Source of the DNA: Syntrophus sp963665935
GTDB taxonomy: Bacteria > Desulfobacterota > Syntrophia > Syntrophales > Syntrophaceae
Reading direction: 5' to 3'
NCBI GenBank assembly: GCA_963665935.1
Contig: OY762510.1
Span: forward strand, 620,001 to 684,000
Length of the DNA: 64,000 bases
Numbering within the stretch: the first letter of the stretch is position 1; each line of letters opens with the position of its first letter. Below the pieces are notes generated by a model. It was not told where the DNA came from, did not search any database, and saw only the letters and a program-made list of their open reading frames with translations. Below, piece by piece: positions 17,261 to 25,776 of this stretch. Position numbers and translations under genes: made by a program.

Positions 17261-17731
17261 CTAAGACATAAAATAAAATCCGAGCTCCTTCTGGGTCCAC
17301 TGGTCCTGATGAATAAACGTGCCTCCCACGGTTTGCCCGTCAACCCATTTCACCTCTATCATCTGGTCAACTAAAGTTTTATTTCTGTCATCCAGGGTAA
17401 ACGTTAGTTTTAAAATATAGCCCGGTTTTAAATTGTATTTCACCCTGGTCCTGAATTTTATTCCGGTCTTTGAGAGATCTGTTATCTCGATTCTTCCTGC
17501 CTGCTCTTCCATAGGTTGCTGTTGGATGAAGGTCCCATGAAGGCTGACTTCTTTTCTATACGTCTTTCTGAATTCACAAGTGACTTCATACACAGCTTCA
17601 CATTTCGAACATTTATACTCGATGACGTTTACAACCCCGTTCGATCCGCTTAAATCAACCGACGAAGTATGCTTACAATGATCGCACGTTATCCATGCTA
17701 TCCCTTTATCGTTTACCAAGACCTTTTGCAT
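17261..17731 (-). CDS. PilZ-domain protein with N-terminal zinc ribbon
   Basis: This 156-residue cytosolic protein has two parts. Residues 16-44 hold Cys16-x2-Cys19 and Cys41-x2-Cys44, a four-cysteine zinc ribbon. From about residue 50 a PilZ domain follows, with R55-x3-R59 and D85-x-S87-x2-G90, the two motifs that bind cyclic di-GMP. Such proteins act as second-messenger receptors, often affecting pili, exopolysaccharide or motility. It is a single gene. The chemosensory operon at 26-35 kb and the pilins are possible targets, which is inference. Confidence 0.88.
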   Translation of the reverse strand: MQKVLVNDKGIAWITCDHCKHTSSVDLSGSNGVVNVIEYKCSKCEAVYEVTCEFRKTYRKEVSLHGTFIQQQPMEEQAGRIEITDLSKTGIKFRTRVKYNLKPGYILKLTFTLDDRNKTLVDQMIEVKWVDGQTVGGTFIHQDQWTQKELGFYFMS

Positions 17732-18122
17732 CTATGCCATCGCTCCTTGTTTTATGAAAAAGTAATTAGCAAAAAACACACCGAAAAACGATACCCTTCA
17801 GCAAACCGGCATATAATCCAGAAGAATGCTTCATAAAGGCTTTCTGAATTAATTTTCTGCGCATAGGGGATCGAAAGAGCTTGTTTTTTTTTCGACAAAT
17901 TCATTCTTTATTTATGAAGAGGAATCTCTCATGCATTGCCTGAAAAAATATCTTGACAAATTTAAAAAATATTGCCGGATTTTAATAAATGTGATTTAAG
18001 GAGCATTGTTTGCAGTTAAAATCTCCGGCATTCATAATGAGGATCAAATCTCAAGAATGTTTGTGCATTGGGGATTATCTTCAGACGCAATAATCACCGC
18101 AGGAAGCATAGATTAGGAGAAG
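17732..18122. other. Intergenic region between pilZ-type and tetR-type genes
   Basis: This 391-base AT-rich gap lies between two divergent genes and should hold both their promoters. TTGACA is present at 17953-17958 but no -10 box stands at normal spacing. No gene, hairpin terminator or clear TetR operator palindrome was found. Confidence 0.4.
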
Positions 18123-18785
18123 TTGGGTAACGTGGTTAAACAACATAAAAAGAAAGATTTAAGGCGAAAGCAAATCATTCAGGCGGCTATTGAAGTATTC
18201 GGGAATAACAGTTTCAAAGAGGCCTCAATCTCTGAAATCGCACAAAGGGCAAAAATAGCTGAGGGAACGATTTATCAGTATTTTAAAAACAAAGAAGACC
18301 TCTTCTTTTCAATTCCGGCAGAAATGATAGAAGAATTTTGGGATGAGCTTGACCTCCACCTCCAGGGAATTCATGATTCTTTCAATAAAATGAGCAAATT
18401 CGTCTGGTTCTACCTATATCATTTCAAAATGAATCCGGCTTATGCCCGAAGTATGATGCTTGAAATGCGCGTAAGTAAAAATTTTTCCAAATCAAAAACC
18501 CATGACAAGGTAGGGTGGATCTACGAAAGAGTTTTAGAAATTATCAAAGAGGGCCAGGAGGAAGGACTCATCCGCAAGGATGTTGAGGGATATGCCATCA
18601 GGGAGATGTTAATGGGAATGCTGGAAGCCAGGCTCACCAGATGGCTGCTCAAAGATGAAAAATTCGATCTTATGGAAAATTATGGGACAATATGTGACTT
18701 GATTTTCAACGGGATCAAGTCTTCCGCTGCAAGCAATTGGGGAAGTTCACCTCAAAGCATGAAACTCCTCAATATTGCTAACTGA
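18123..18785 (+). CDS. TetR family transcriptional regulator
   Basis: This 220-residue repressor has an N-terminal helix-turn-helix at about residues 35-56 (ISEIAQRAKIAEGTIYQYFKNKEDLF), the most conserved part of the TetR family. It is followed by a helical ligand-binding and dimerisation domain rich in aromatic residues. The start is TTG, three bases after AGGAG. GTG 18132 is the alternative at longer spacing. No obvious target operon adjoins it, and the next coding sequence is on the other strand. In this type of organism such regulators often respond to acyl-CoA. The ligand here is unknown. Confidence 0.9.
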   Translation: MGNVVKQHKKKDLRRKQIIQAAIEVFGNNSFKEASISEIAQRAKIAEGTIYQYFKNKEDLFFSIPAEMIEEFWDELDLHLQGIHDSFNKMSKFVWFYLYHFKMNPAYARSMMLEMRVSKNFSKSKTHDKVGWIYERVLEIIKEGQEEGLIRKDVEGYAIREMLMGMLEARLTRWLLKDEKFDLMENYGTICDLIFNGIKSSAASNWGSSPQSMKLLNIAN

Positions 18786-18959
18786 ACCACATTCTTTAAA
18801 TAAAGTTCTTTTAAGCATTTTATAGAAGCAATCCAAGAGGAAGAAGCCATGTATCTGATCAATTTGAATGGATGATGTTTCTTATCGGGGCGGTAAGCAC
18901 AATTCCTTTGGCAATAGATGTATTCAGCAAAAGAAAGTGATCAATAGAAATTCGCAACC

Positions 18960-19340
18960 CTAACGGCCCGTGAAAAATTTTCTAAGATTTCTCCCCATCT
19001 GCCTGAACGCTTCGCCGGTCTTTTGTCCCACATCCTTGAACCACTCACCGATTGTCACCCCTGTCTTTTTTGCCTGTTTCCCGGTGGACTGTCCAACCTT
19101 TTTAACGCCTTGACCGATTTCTCTTCCACCTTCCTTGAGGGCTTGACCTGTCCCCTGCCCCATTTTTTTGAAACCCTGACCAACCTCTTTTCCACCTTCC
19201 TTGAAAGCCTCACCCGTCCCTTTTCCCGCTTTTTTGAAACCTTGACCTACATTTTTTGCCCCTTCCTGAAAGGTATTATCGGCCCAGCCTGGAGCAATCA
19301 GCAAAAATGCCATCACCATGACCATTGCTATAACCCGCAT
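18960..19340 (-). CDS. Exported LEA-like protein of four 22-residue repeats
   Basis: This 126-residue protein begins with a signal peptide (MRVIAMVMVMAFLLIAPGWA, probable cleavage after Ala20). It then has about four tandem 22-residue units, each built as two 11-mers of the form GQGFKKxGKGT / GEAFKEGGKEV. The period of 11 and the alternation of Lys, Glu and Gly predict amphipathic helices, as in LEA proteins or apolipoproteins that lie on membranes. The chosen ATG has AAAGGAG at 8 bases, and an earlier ATG at 19361 lacks a site. Function is unknown. Periplasmic stress protection or membrane binding is inference. Confidence 0.82.
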   Translation of the reverse strand: MRVIAMVMVMAFLLIAPGWADNTFQEGAKNVGQGFKKAGKGTGEAFKEGGKEVGQGFKKMGQGTGQALKEGGREIGQGVKKVGQSTGKQAKKTGVTIGEWFKDVGQKTGEAFRQMGRNLRKFFTGR

Positions 19341-19533
19341 GGATAAAACTCCTTTGTACATTTTTTAACGTTGCAACCCGGAATACTGCATCCGCACCAC
19401 GACAGTGTCAAGGGAAGAAAAAAAACATCCTCTAATTTGTTCAACCGTTTTCTCTTGGTATAAAACGGCCTTGGTCCTTTGTGTCCTTCTCAAAATGCAA
19501 TACTCCAAAAGAGAAATACAGGCTAAAATTTTC

Positions 19534-19563
19534 TTGACATACAAGTACTCTATCTCCCATATT
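19534..19563 (+). promoter_or_regulatory. Candidate sigma-70 promoter before the HtrA-type gene
   Basis: TTGACA at 19534-19539 is followed after 18 bases by CATATT (four of six -10 matches), about 85 bases before the chosen ATG. The rest of the 19341-19651 gap shows no gene. Support is moderate because the -10 box is weak. Confidence 0.4.
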
Positions 19564-19651
19564 AAACAACATAGTGACAGGTCCTTATCAGTTCAATTCT
19601 GCTTATGAATTTCGATTGAACTTTTTCCCAATTCACCATGAAAGGCTCCCG

Positions 19652-20779
19652 ATGGTCACACGGAACCGTTTTTTCATCCGCCTCATCTGGTATACGTTAG
19701 CCGCTGCCTTGCTGCTTTTTCTCTGGCGGGGCTGCCCGGACATTCAGAACTGGTTTGCCCCGAAACCTGACGCCTCGCCCCGCACCGTGGCCGCCCGGGG
19801 TGATCTGGCAGCCGATGAGAAGGCAACCATTGAACTCTTTGAAAAATCCCGGGACTCCGTCGTTTTCATCACGACCAAGGCGTTGGTGCGCGATGCCTGG
19901 ACACGCAATGTCTTCACGGTACCACGCGGCACGGGTTCCGGTTTTATCTGGGATGAAGCCGGACATGTCATTACAAATTTTCACGTCATCGAAGGCGCAA
20001 GCGAGGCTACGGTGAGGCTTAGCGACGGACGCGACTACAGGGCCTCCCTCGTCGGGGCAAGCCCATCTCATGATATCGCCGTCCTGAGGATTGGTGTCGG
20101 CTTCAAACGGCCGCCGCCGGTGCCATTGGGAACGAGTCACGATCTGAAGGTTGGTCAGAAAGTATTCGCGATCGGCAACCCCTTCGGCTTGGACTGGACC
20201 CTCACCACCGGCATTGTCTCAGCCCTGGATCGGTCCCTCGGCGGCAATGGCGTCACCATCGAACATTTGATTCAAACCGATGCCGCGATTAACCCAGGCA
20301 ATTCCGGCGGCCCGCTCCTCGATTCCGCGGGAAGGCTCATCGGCATCACTACGGCCATTTACAGTCCCAGCGGCGCCAGCGCCGGCATTGGATTCGCGGT
20401 TCCTGTCGATACGGTAAATCGCGTTGTGCCGCAACTGATTCGTCGGGGAAAATACATCCGGCCTGCCCTCGGCATTCAATTGGATGAAGGGCTCAATGAG
20501 CGGCTGAAACCCCTTTTAGGTGTGAAGGGAATCGTGATCTTGAGGGTATCTCCAGGATCGGCGGCAGAACGAGCCGGCCTGAAAGGGGCGTTGATTACCT
20601 CGGACGGAGGGATTGTACCGGGAGACATCATCACGGCTGTCGAGGGAAAGCAGGTCGATACCGTCAGCAAGCTCCTTGCACGCCTGGATGACTATGCCGT
20701 AGGCGATACGGTGAAAATAACGGTGCTTCGCGAAAATCGGACGCTGGAGATCGCCGTGACGCTGCAACCCGGAACCTGA
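19652..20779 (+). CDS. HtrA/Deg-type serine protease (S1C) with PDZ domain
   Basis: This 375-residue periplasmic protease is anchored by one N-terminal helix (residues 11-25). The trypsin-like domain has the triad His111 (TNFHV), Asp141 (SHDIAVL) and Ser218 (NPGNSGGP). A single PDZ domain follows at about 270-370 (GIVILRVSPGSAAERAGLKG). One PDZ rather than two makes it DegS-like in layout, and it probably cleaves misfolded envelope proteins or a regulatory target. ATG 19652 has AAAGG eight bases upstream and yields a proper membrane anchor. An ATG 26 codons earlier would add a polar extension. It is a single-gene unit. Confidence 0.92.
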   Translation: MVTRNRFFIRLIWYTLAAALLLFLWRGCPDIQNWFAPKPDASPRTVAARGDLAADEKATIELFEKSRDSVVFITTKALVRDAWTRNVFTVPRGTGSGFIWDEAGHVITNFHVIEGASEATVRLSDGRDYRASLVGASPSHDIAVLRIGVGFKRPPPVPLGTSHDLKVGQKVFAIGNPFGLDWTLTTGIVSALDRSLGGNGVTIEHLIQTDAAINPGNSGGPLLDSAGRLIGITTAIYSPSGASAGIGFAVPVDTVNRVVPQLIRRGKYIRPALGIQLDEGLNERLKPLLGVKGIVILRVSPGSAAERAGLKGALITSDGGIVPGDIITAVEGKQVDTVSKLLARLDDYAVGDTVKITVLRENRTLEIAVTLQPGT

Positions 20780-20890
20780 CAGGCCGGTGAACGTTCCCTT
20801 TATCCGTACGGTCTGCATTGAACAGCCAGCGCCGGCAAGGAACGTCCTTTACCGGAGCTGGCTTTAATCCGGAACATCACATTCGATATT

Positions 20891-21154
20891 TCAGCACTTG
20901 TAGGGGTTAAAATGATGAAAGCAGTATCCTCCTGGATCGCTTAGCATCAGTTCTGTCTCAATCATGCACTGCCCAATCATGCCCTTTGAAATTTCAGCAT
21001 AATCGGGACGTTTCTCCTCTTCGCTCTTACATTTCATGCATATTGGTTCGTGATCATACACTGAAAGAATCCTTTCATCGTCCGCCTTCAGTGAACTTCC
21101 ACACCGCGGACACACAATCATGCACATGATTTTTTCTTTCCAACGATCCTGCAT
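20891..21154 (-). CDS. Small cysteine-rich zinc-ribbon-like protein
   Basis: This 87-residue protein starts with a clear ribosome site (AGGAG, 7 bases from ATG). CPRC at residues 15-18 and CMKC at 39-42 form a four-cysteine zinc-ribbon pair, and two further cysteines lie near the end. The C-terminal part (DPGGYCFHHFNPYKC) resembles short deltaproteobacterial proteins of unknown function. It has no signal peptide. It converges on the HtrA-type gene and precedes the tRNA in the minus direction. I do not recognise a named family. Confidence 0.72.
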   Translation of the reverse strand: MQDRWKEKIMCMIVCPRCGSSLKADDERILSVYDHEPICMKCKSEEEKRPDYAEISKGMIGQCMIETELMLSDPGGYCFHHFNPYKC

Positions 21155-21427
21155 AATTTTTCTCCTTTCTCAATAAAGTGTCATACGGTTTTAATCTCTG
21201 ACCAATTTCTCATAAGTTAATATAACACCATAATACTAAGAGTTCTATAATTTTACTTGGGAGAGAAGGATGGGATGCAAAAATTCGCGAGGGATAATTT
21301 AGAGGAAAATCGAACCGGACGGTCCGGTATTGGAAACTTTGTCAAATAGAAATTCACGATCGCAAAGGAACTCTATTCATAAAAAAAAATCTGAGGCAGT
21401 CTAACCACCCCAGATTCTTAAAAAAAT

Positions 21428-21503
21428 TGGCGTCCCCACGCGGAGTCGAACCGCGGTTACAGGCGTGAAAGGCCCGTGTCCTAGGCCTCTAGACGATGGG
21501 GAC
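21428..21503 (-). tRNA. tRNA-Glu (anticodon UUC)
   Basis: The minus strand from 21503 to 21428 folds as a 76-nt cloverleaf. The acceptor stem pairs GUCCCCA with GGGGAC, the anticodon loop is CUUUCAC (anticodon UUC), the T arm contains GGUUCGACU, and CCA is encoded at the 3' end. It is very close to Escherichia coli tRNA-Glu. It stands alone, with no rRNA genes beside it. The 21155-21427 gap before it shows nothing else that can be supported. Confidence 0.97.
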
Positions 21504-21643
21504 AATCCGGATATAAGTCCAAATTTATTTCAGCGAGAAAAACCCATTGCGTGTGAATTTGGCCTTATACCCTGATCAAGAGGAATATGTCAAGCTCCAA
21601 TTGATCCTTTACCGAATTTTCTTTATCAATGGAGCTATGTCCC

Positions 21644-23491
21644 TCACCCCTCCCATTCAAAGACAACGGGTTCCCTCAGGATGGCATCCCGCGCCTTCAT
21701 GGCCAAATCCGCCATTTCGGGATGGGTCTCTTTAAGGGAAGCAATCTGTCGCAGATTATCCGCCGTCCGAAGAATCAGCATGGCCATTTCCCCATCAGAT
21801 ACGCCGAGCCGCTCAAGGATGCCATCCCAGTCTTCCCCGGAAGCCCAGGCATACACCGCGATACTCGTCCAGAAATAGAGGGGTTGTACAGGAAAACCGG
21901 CCTCAGTCATACGTTCCGTCAATGGTCCGAGCTTGCGGACCAAACGGATAAAGGCCCGGCTGAGTTTACGGGAAACGCTGCGCTTATCCAGCAGGATCTC
22001 CTGATCGGAATCATACACAAAGGGCGCAACCAGGGCCGCCAGCAGTTTCTCATCCTTTTCAGGAAACCCCCGTGTCCTCAGGCCTTCCGCAATCAGCAGG
22101 GGTTGATCCAGGCGCAACTTTGAGGCCCAGATGCCGTTCTCCGTCAACCGGTCCGAAGCGTCGACGAATCCCTCGGCTTTCAGGAATTCCAGATGTCGCA
22201 GAAATTCCTTCCACAGGTTCAGTTTCTGGTGCTGATAGGAAGCCAGGGAGTTCTCAAAGATATCCCGGATCGTTTCCGGGGTCTGGGACAGCAGAAGATT
22301 CAGAACCATGGAAAAATCATTTCGGATCTGGCTGACAATCTCGTCAGGGGGCTGGTAAAGAAGCTTCTTGACGTGAATCAGATCCATGAATCTTCCCGGC
22401 ACGGCCAGCATGAAACCGATGTTATCCAGTCCTCTGCGCCCGGCCCTGCCGGTCATCTGGTGAAACTCCGTTCCGCTCAGCGGGCAGAATTCGTGACCGT
22501 TGAAGAGATCGGAGTTAAAAAGAACGATCGTCCGGGCGGGATAATTCACGCCGGCAGCCACGGTCGAGGTTGCAAAGATGGCCCGCAGATGTCCCTTCTT
22601 CATCATGGTTTCCACAAAAAACTTCCACGCCGGAAGCTGCCCGCCATGATGCGCGGCGACCCGATAATCGATGAGGCATTGCAACTGCCGGTGTTGACGC
22701 AGAAAGGGGAAACGGCTGAGGAGTTCTTCCAGATCGTAATAAAAGCGTTCGTCGCTGGGTTTCTCGGCAAGTCTTGTGCAGGATTTCAGGGCGGCATCAC
22801 ACTCTGAACGGGACTTCAGAAAAAAAATAGCCGGAAGAAGATCGTACTCCTCCATCAGATGGATGACTTCCCCGAAGTGGAGGGCAGCGGACTTTCCCTG
22901 CCGCCGCGTCTTTCTGGCCACGATGTATTCCGTGACTTTGCCGTACAATTTCCTGCTTTCCATCAGCGGCATCATCCGGCCCGAGGGATGAAGGAAAAGG
23001 GGAAAAAGGGGAACGGGTCTCTTCTCCTCCCGGATCACGGCGCAGGTCTTTTTCCGGGTGGTGGAAAGCCAGGCGGCGATTTCGTCCCCGTTCCCAATCG
23101 TTGCGGAAAGGAGCAGCAGGTTCACGCGCACGGGCAGGTAGATCATGATCTCTTCCCAGACGACCCCCCGGTCCCGATCGCCGAGATAATGGGCCTCATC
23201 CAGAATGACCAGGTCACAGCGCAGGTCCCCCCCCCGCTGCATCACATCGTAAAGCTGATTCCGCAGAATCTCCGTTGTCCCGACGATAATGGGTGCATCC
23301 GGATTTTCCTTCGTGTCTCCCGTGAGGATTCCCACGTGCTCGGCACCGAATCTGTGGCTGAATTCCACCCATTTGGCGTTGCTCAGCGCCTTCAGCGGCG
23401 AGGCATACCAGCACCTTCCGCCTCTTTGAAATACGGACAGAATCGCCTGTTCCGCAATCCAGGTTTTTCCGGAACCGGTGGGCGCCATCAC
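21644..23491 (-). CDS. Ski2/HelY-like DEAH-box helicase; 5' end disrupted or mis-set
   Basis: This is a superfamily 2 helicase, probably acting on RNA. Visible motifs are APTGSGKT (residues 3-10), DEAH (98-101), LLSATIGN and QMTGRAGRRG (near 347). The first usable start, GTG 23491, falls inside motif I, so the Q-motif region would be lost. The same frame stays open upstream to a TAA at 23750-23752 and encodes a good Q-motif (EFQLQALEAISNNDCLVMAPT), but contains no ATG, GTG or TTG. A different frame offers ATG 23787 and runs 23 codons before its own stop. A one-base frameshift between about 23749 and 23718 would repair the gene. Confidence 0.85.
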   Translation of the reverse strand: MMAPTGSGKTWIAEQAILSVFQRGGRCWYASPLKALSNAKWVEFSHRFGAEHVGILTGDTKENPDAPIIVGTTEILRNQLYDVMQRGGDLRCDLVILDEAHYLGDRDRGVVWEEIMIYLPVRVNLLLLSATIGNGDEIAAWLSTTRKKTCAVIREEKRPVPLFPLFLHPSGRMMPLMESRKLYGKVTEYIVARKTRRQGKSAALHFGEVIHLMEEYDLLPAIFFLKSRSECDAALKSCTRLAEKPSDERFYYDLEELLSRFPFLRQHRQLQCLIDYRVAAHHGGQLPAWKFFVETMMKKGHLRAIFATSTVAAGVNYPARTIVLFNSDLFNGHEFCPLSGTEFHQMTGRAGRRGLDNIGFMLAVPGRFMDLIHVKKLLYQPPDEIVSQIRNDFSMVLNLLLSQTPETIRDIFENSLASYQHQKLNLWKEFLRHLEFLKAEGFVDASDRLTENGIWASKLRLDQPLLIAEGLRTRGFPEKDEKLLAALVAPFVYDSDQEILLDKRSVSRKLSRAFIRLVRKLGPLTERMTEAGFPVQPLYFWTSIAVYAWASGEDWDGILERLGVSDGEMAMLILRTADNLRQIASLKETHPEMADLAMKARDAILREPVVFEWEG

Positions 23492-23906
23492 CAGACAATC
23501 ATTATTCGAGATTGCCTCTAAGGCTTGAAGCTGAAATTCATCCGGGACAAACGCTTCATCCGGCGGTTTGCCGATTCGGTGAAAAACACCCTTCAGGACA
23601 GGTTCAATGGAAGGTTGCAGATGTGTTGAAGAAACGGCACGCCTTCGCCCTTTGCCAAACGGTTTGGACTCCGGCGGCTTACCCGCGGGAAGACGTTTCT
23701 TTCCCCTTGTTGTTTTTACCTGATGTTCCGTGGAGACACCTTCTCTTTCTTAGTCGAATATCCTTTAAATTCTTTGTTTTTTATCATGGATCGGGTCCGG
23801 GGTAAAGACCTCTTTGCGGAATAAGCCTCTTTTTTCATTGACAAATTGGCGCTTCCAACCTAAAGATGCCCCGTCACACAGGCTTTTCAAGCAGGAAAAG
23901 GATCTT

Positions 23907-25187
23907 ATGGGCATAAAACGGAATCTCTACTGGGGCTGGTACGTTGTTCTCGGCGCTTTTATCATCTCAGGAATCAACTGCGGCGTCCGTTACTGCTTCG
24001 GAATTTTCGTTAAACCGATGGCCCTGGAATATGGCTGGTCCCGTTCGGTGATTTCAGTGGGCGCATCCCTGATGAATCTGAGTTACGGAATCGGCGGGAT
24101 TTTTTCCGGCTATCTGCTGGATCGGATCGCACCCCGCTGGATTCTCATCATCGGGGCTGCCGCCTCCGCTGCCGGACTGATTCTGACGGCCTTTGTCCAA
24201 TCCCCCTGGCAGTATTACCTTTTCTATGGTCTGCTGTTCGGCTTGGGCTCTGCATGGTTTGGAGTCGTTGTCTGTAGCGCTTCCGTGGGAAAATGGTTTG
24301 TGAAAAAACGTGGAATGGCCATTGGGATTGCTTCCATCGGGATTGGCGTAGGCACTATGATCTTCTCACCCCTTCTGGGATACATGGCTCAGAAGAACTG
24401 GCAGGAGGGGTTTATCTTTTCAGGGCTAGTGGTGTTGTTCGGGGTGATTTCTCTGGCTCAACTGCTGATGAGAAAAACAAGACCGGAGGCCTATGGCTAT
24501 CGACTAACTGCAGCGGGGGATTATTTGGAAGGGGGAATGGCCTTTCCACTGTCTCGGCAATCTTCTTTTTCCGAAAAGCAGGCTGCGCTACTAAAGCCGC
24601 CTCTATCCCTGCAGAGGGTTTTCAAAGATTCCCGCTTCTGGATTCTTACCCTGTGTTACAGTCTGGCAGTCATGGCGCAAATGTCGGTCTTCGTTCATCA
24701 GGTGGCCTATGCGATCGACCGGGGAATCAATGCGATTACAGCCGCTTCTTCACTTGGAATGATCGGGGTTTCAAGTATCCTGGGCCGATTTTTCTTCGGC
24801 TGGTTAAGCGACCGGATTTCAGATGCCAAGGTTGCCTCCAGCATAGGGTTTGCCATGATGGCCCTGGGACTGCTTCTACTCATGAATGCCAACAGTGCGG
24901 CCATTCTGATTGTCTTTGCTCTGCTTTTCGGTCTCGGATATGGTTCCATCGCCCCAATGATGCCTTTTCTCCTGGCAGATCGCTTTGGAATTCAGGTCCT
25001 GGGAACGACTTATGGCGTGCTGACTTTTTTTGTGGCCGGGATAGGTGGCGGCATGGGACCACTTCTGTGTGGGCTCATCTATGATCGATTCGGCTCTTAC
25101 GATTATGCCTGGCTGATCAATCTCGCCGCTCTGGTTTTCATCACCTTTTTTATTCTGATCCTGAAGCCCCGGGTCCCGAACCGGTAA
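23907..25187 (+). CDS. MFS transporter, OFA (oxalate/formate antiporter)-like
   Basis: This 426-residue inner-membrane carrier has twelve predicted helices in two halves, separated by a polar loop near residues 195-235. The start YWGWYVVLGAFIISGINCGVR and the cytoplasmic loop motif DRIAPRW are typical of OFA/monocarboxylate-type MFS proteins, which often exchange small organic acids. ATG 23907 follows AAGGAT, while an ATG 31 codons upstream has no site. The substrate is unknown. A carboxylate would suit an organic-acid-fermenting syntroph, but that is inference. Its 3' end overlaps the convergent DUF484 gene by 38 bases. Confidence 0.88.
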   Translation: MGIKRNLYWGWYVVLGAFIISGINCGVRYCFGIFVKPMALEYGWSRSVISVGASLMNLSYGIGGIFSGYLLDRIAPRWILIIGAAASAAGLILTAFVQSPWQYYLFYGLLFGLGSAWFGVVVCSASVGKWFVKKRGMAIGIASIGIGVGTMIFSPLLGYMAQKNWQEGFIFSGLVVLFGVISLAQLLMRKTRPEAYGYRLTAAGDYLEGGMAFPLSRQSSFSEKQAALLKPPLSLQRVFKDSRFWILTLCYSLAVMAQMSVFVHQVAYAIDRGINAITAASSLGMIGVSSILGRFFFGWLSDRISDAKVASSIGFAMMALGLLLLMNANSAAILIVFALLFGLGYGSIAPMMPFLLADRFGIQVLGTTYGVLTFFVAGIGGGMGPLLCGLIYDRFGSYDYAWLINLAALVFITFFILILKPRVPNR

Positions 25188-25743
25188 GATCCTGAGATAC
25201 TCCGGACTTGCCGGACTTCTTCCGCGGAGGGAGAACCATCCGCACAAGGTGTTCCGATACTTTTCCGGCAAGCTGCTGAAGCAGGCTTGTATCCATCCCT
25301 GGATAATAGCGTTCCGGAGAAGCATCTCCAAGATTGAGACTGCCGATCAAGAGCCCATTTAGAATCAACGGAACCACCGCGATGGATTTGAGAAAGAATT
25401 TGCGGGTTTGTGGAAACAGTTGATAAAAGGGGCGGAGATTCTCATTGGCAAGAACGGGCAGATTTTTCTGGGGAAGAATCTCCGTGAAGGAGGCTTCATC
25501 AAGGATGCCCACCTGCCCCCTGAGACTTTCCGCCATGGCCAGACGCCGGATCAGATCCTCATTTCCCGTCCGCTGCACAAAAGTGAACCAGACATAGGGA
25601 ATGTTAAACTCCACTTCCAACTGTTTCAGAAGCGTTTCCAGCAATTTCGAGGGAGTGTCTGCAGAATTCAGCGCCGACTCAACTTTCAGAAATTTTTTGG
25701 CGATTTCTTCATTTTTCTTCAGCATGTCCAGGATGTCACCCAT
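25150..25743 (-). CDS. DUF484/GAF-domain protein
   Basis: This 197-residue cytosolic protein has an N-terminal helix (DMLKKNEEIAKKFLKVE) followed by a GAF-like domain (about residues 30-170) containing PYVWFTFV, SIAVVPLILNGLLIGSLNLGD and YYPGMDTSLLQQLA. This is the DUF484 arrangement. The C-terminal tail is low complexity (GSGPGASGSE), and its coding region overlaps the convergent transporter gene. AGGAGG stands 15 bases from the ATG, farther than ideal. The ligand and partners are unknown. The family is often near recombinase genes in other bacteria, but not here. Confidence 0.85.
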   Translation of the reverse strand: MGDILDMLKKNEEIAKKFLKVESALNSADTPSKLLETLLKQLEVEFNIPYVWFTFVQRTGNEDLIRRLAMAESLRGQVGILDEASFTEILPQKNLPVLANENLRPFYQLFPQTRKFFLKSIAVVPLILNGLLIGSLNLGDASPERYYPGMDTSLLQQLAGKVSEHLVRMVLPPRKKSGKSGVSQDLTGSGPGASGSE

Positions 25744-25776
25744 ATAGCGTTGAATTTTCCTCCTTTCTCCGTTATT

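Noticed and set aside
17953..17958. TTGACA before the tetR-type gene
   Set aside because: No acceptable -10 box at 16-18 base spacing.
20786..20862. Imperfect inverted repeat after the HtrA-type gene (CCGGTGAACGTTCC and GGAACGTCCTTTACCGG)
   Set aside because: It has interrupted pairing, a long loop and no T run; it may be chance.
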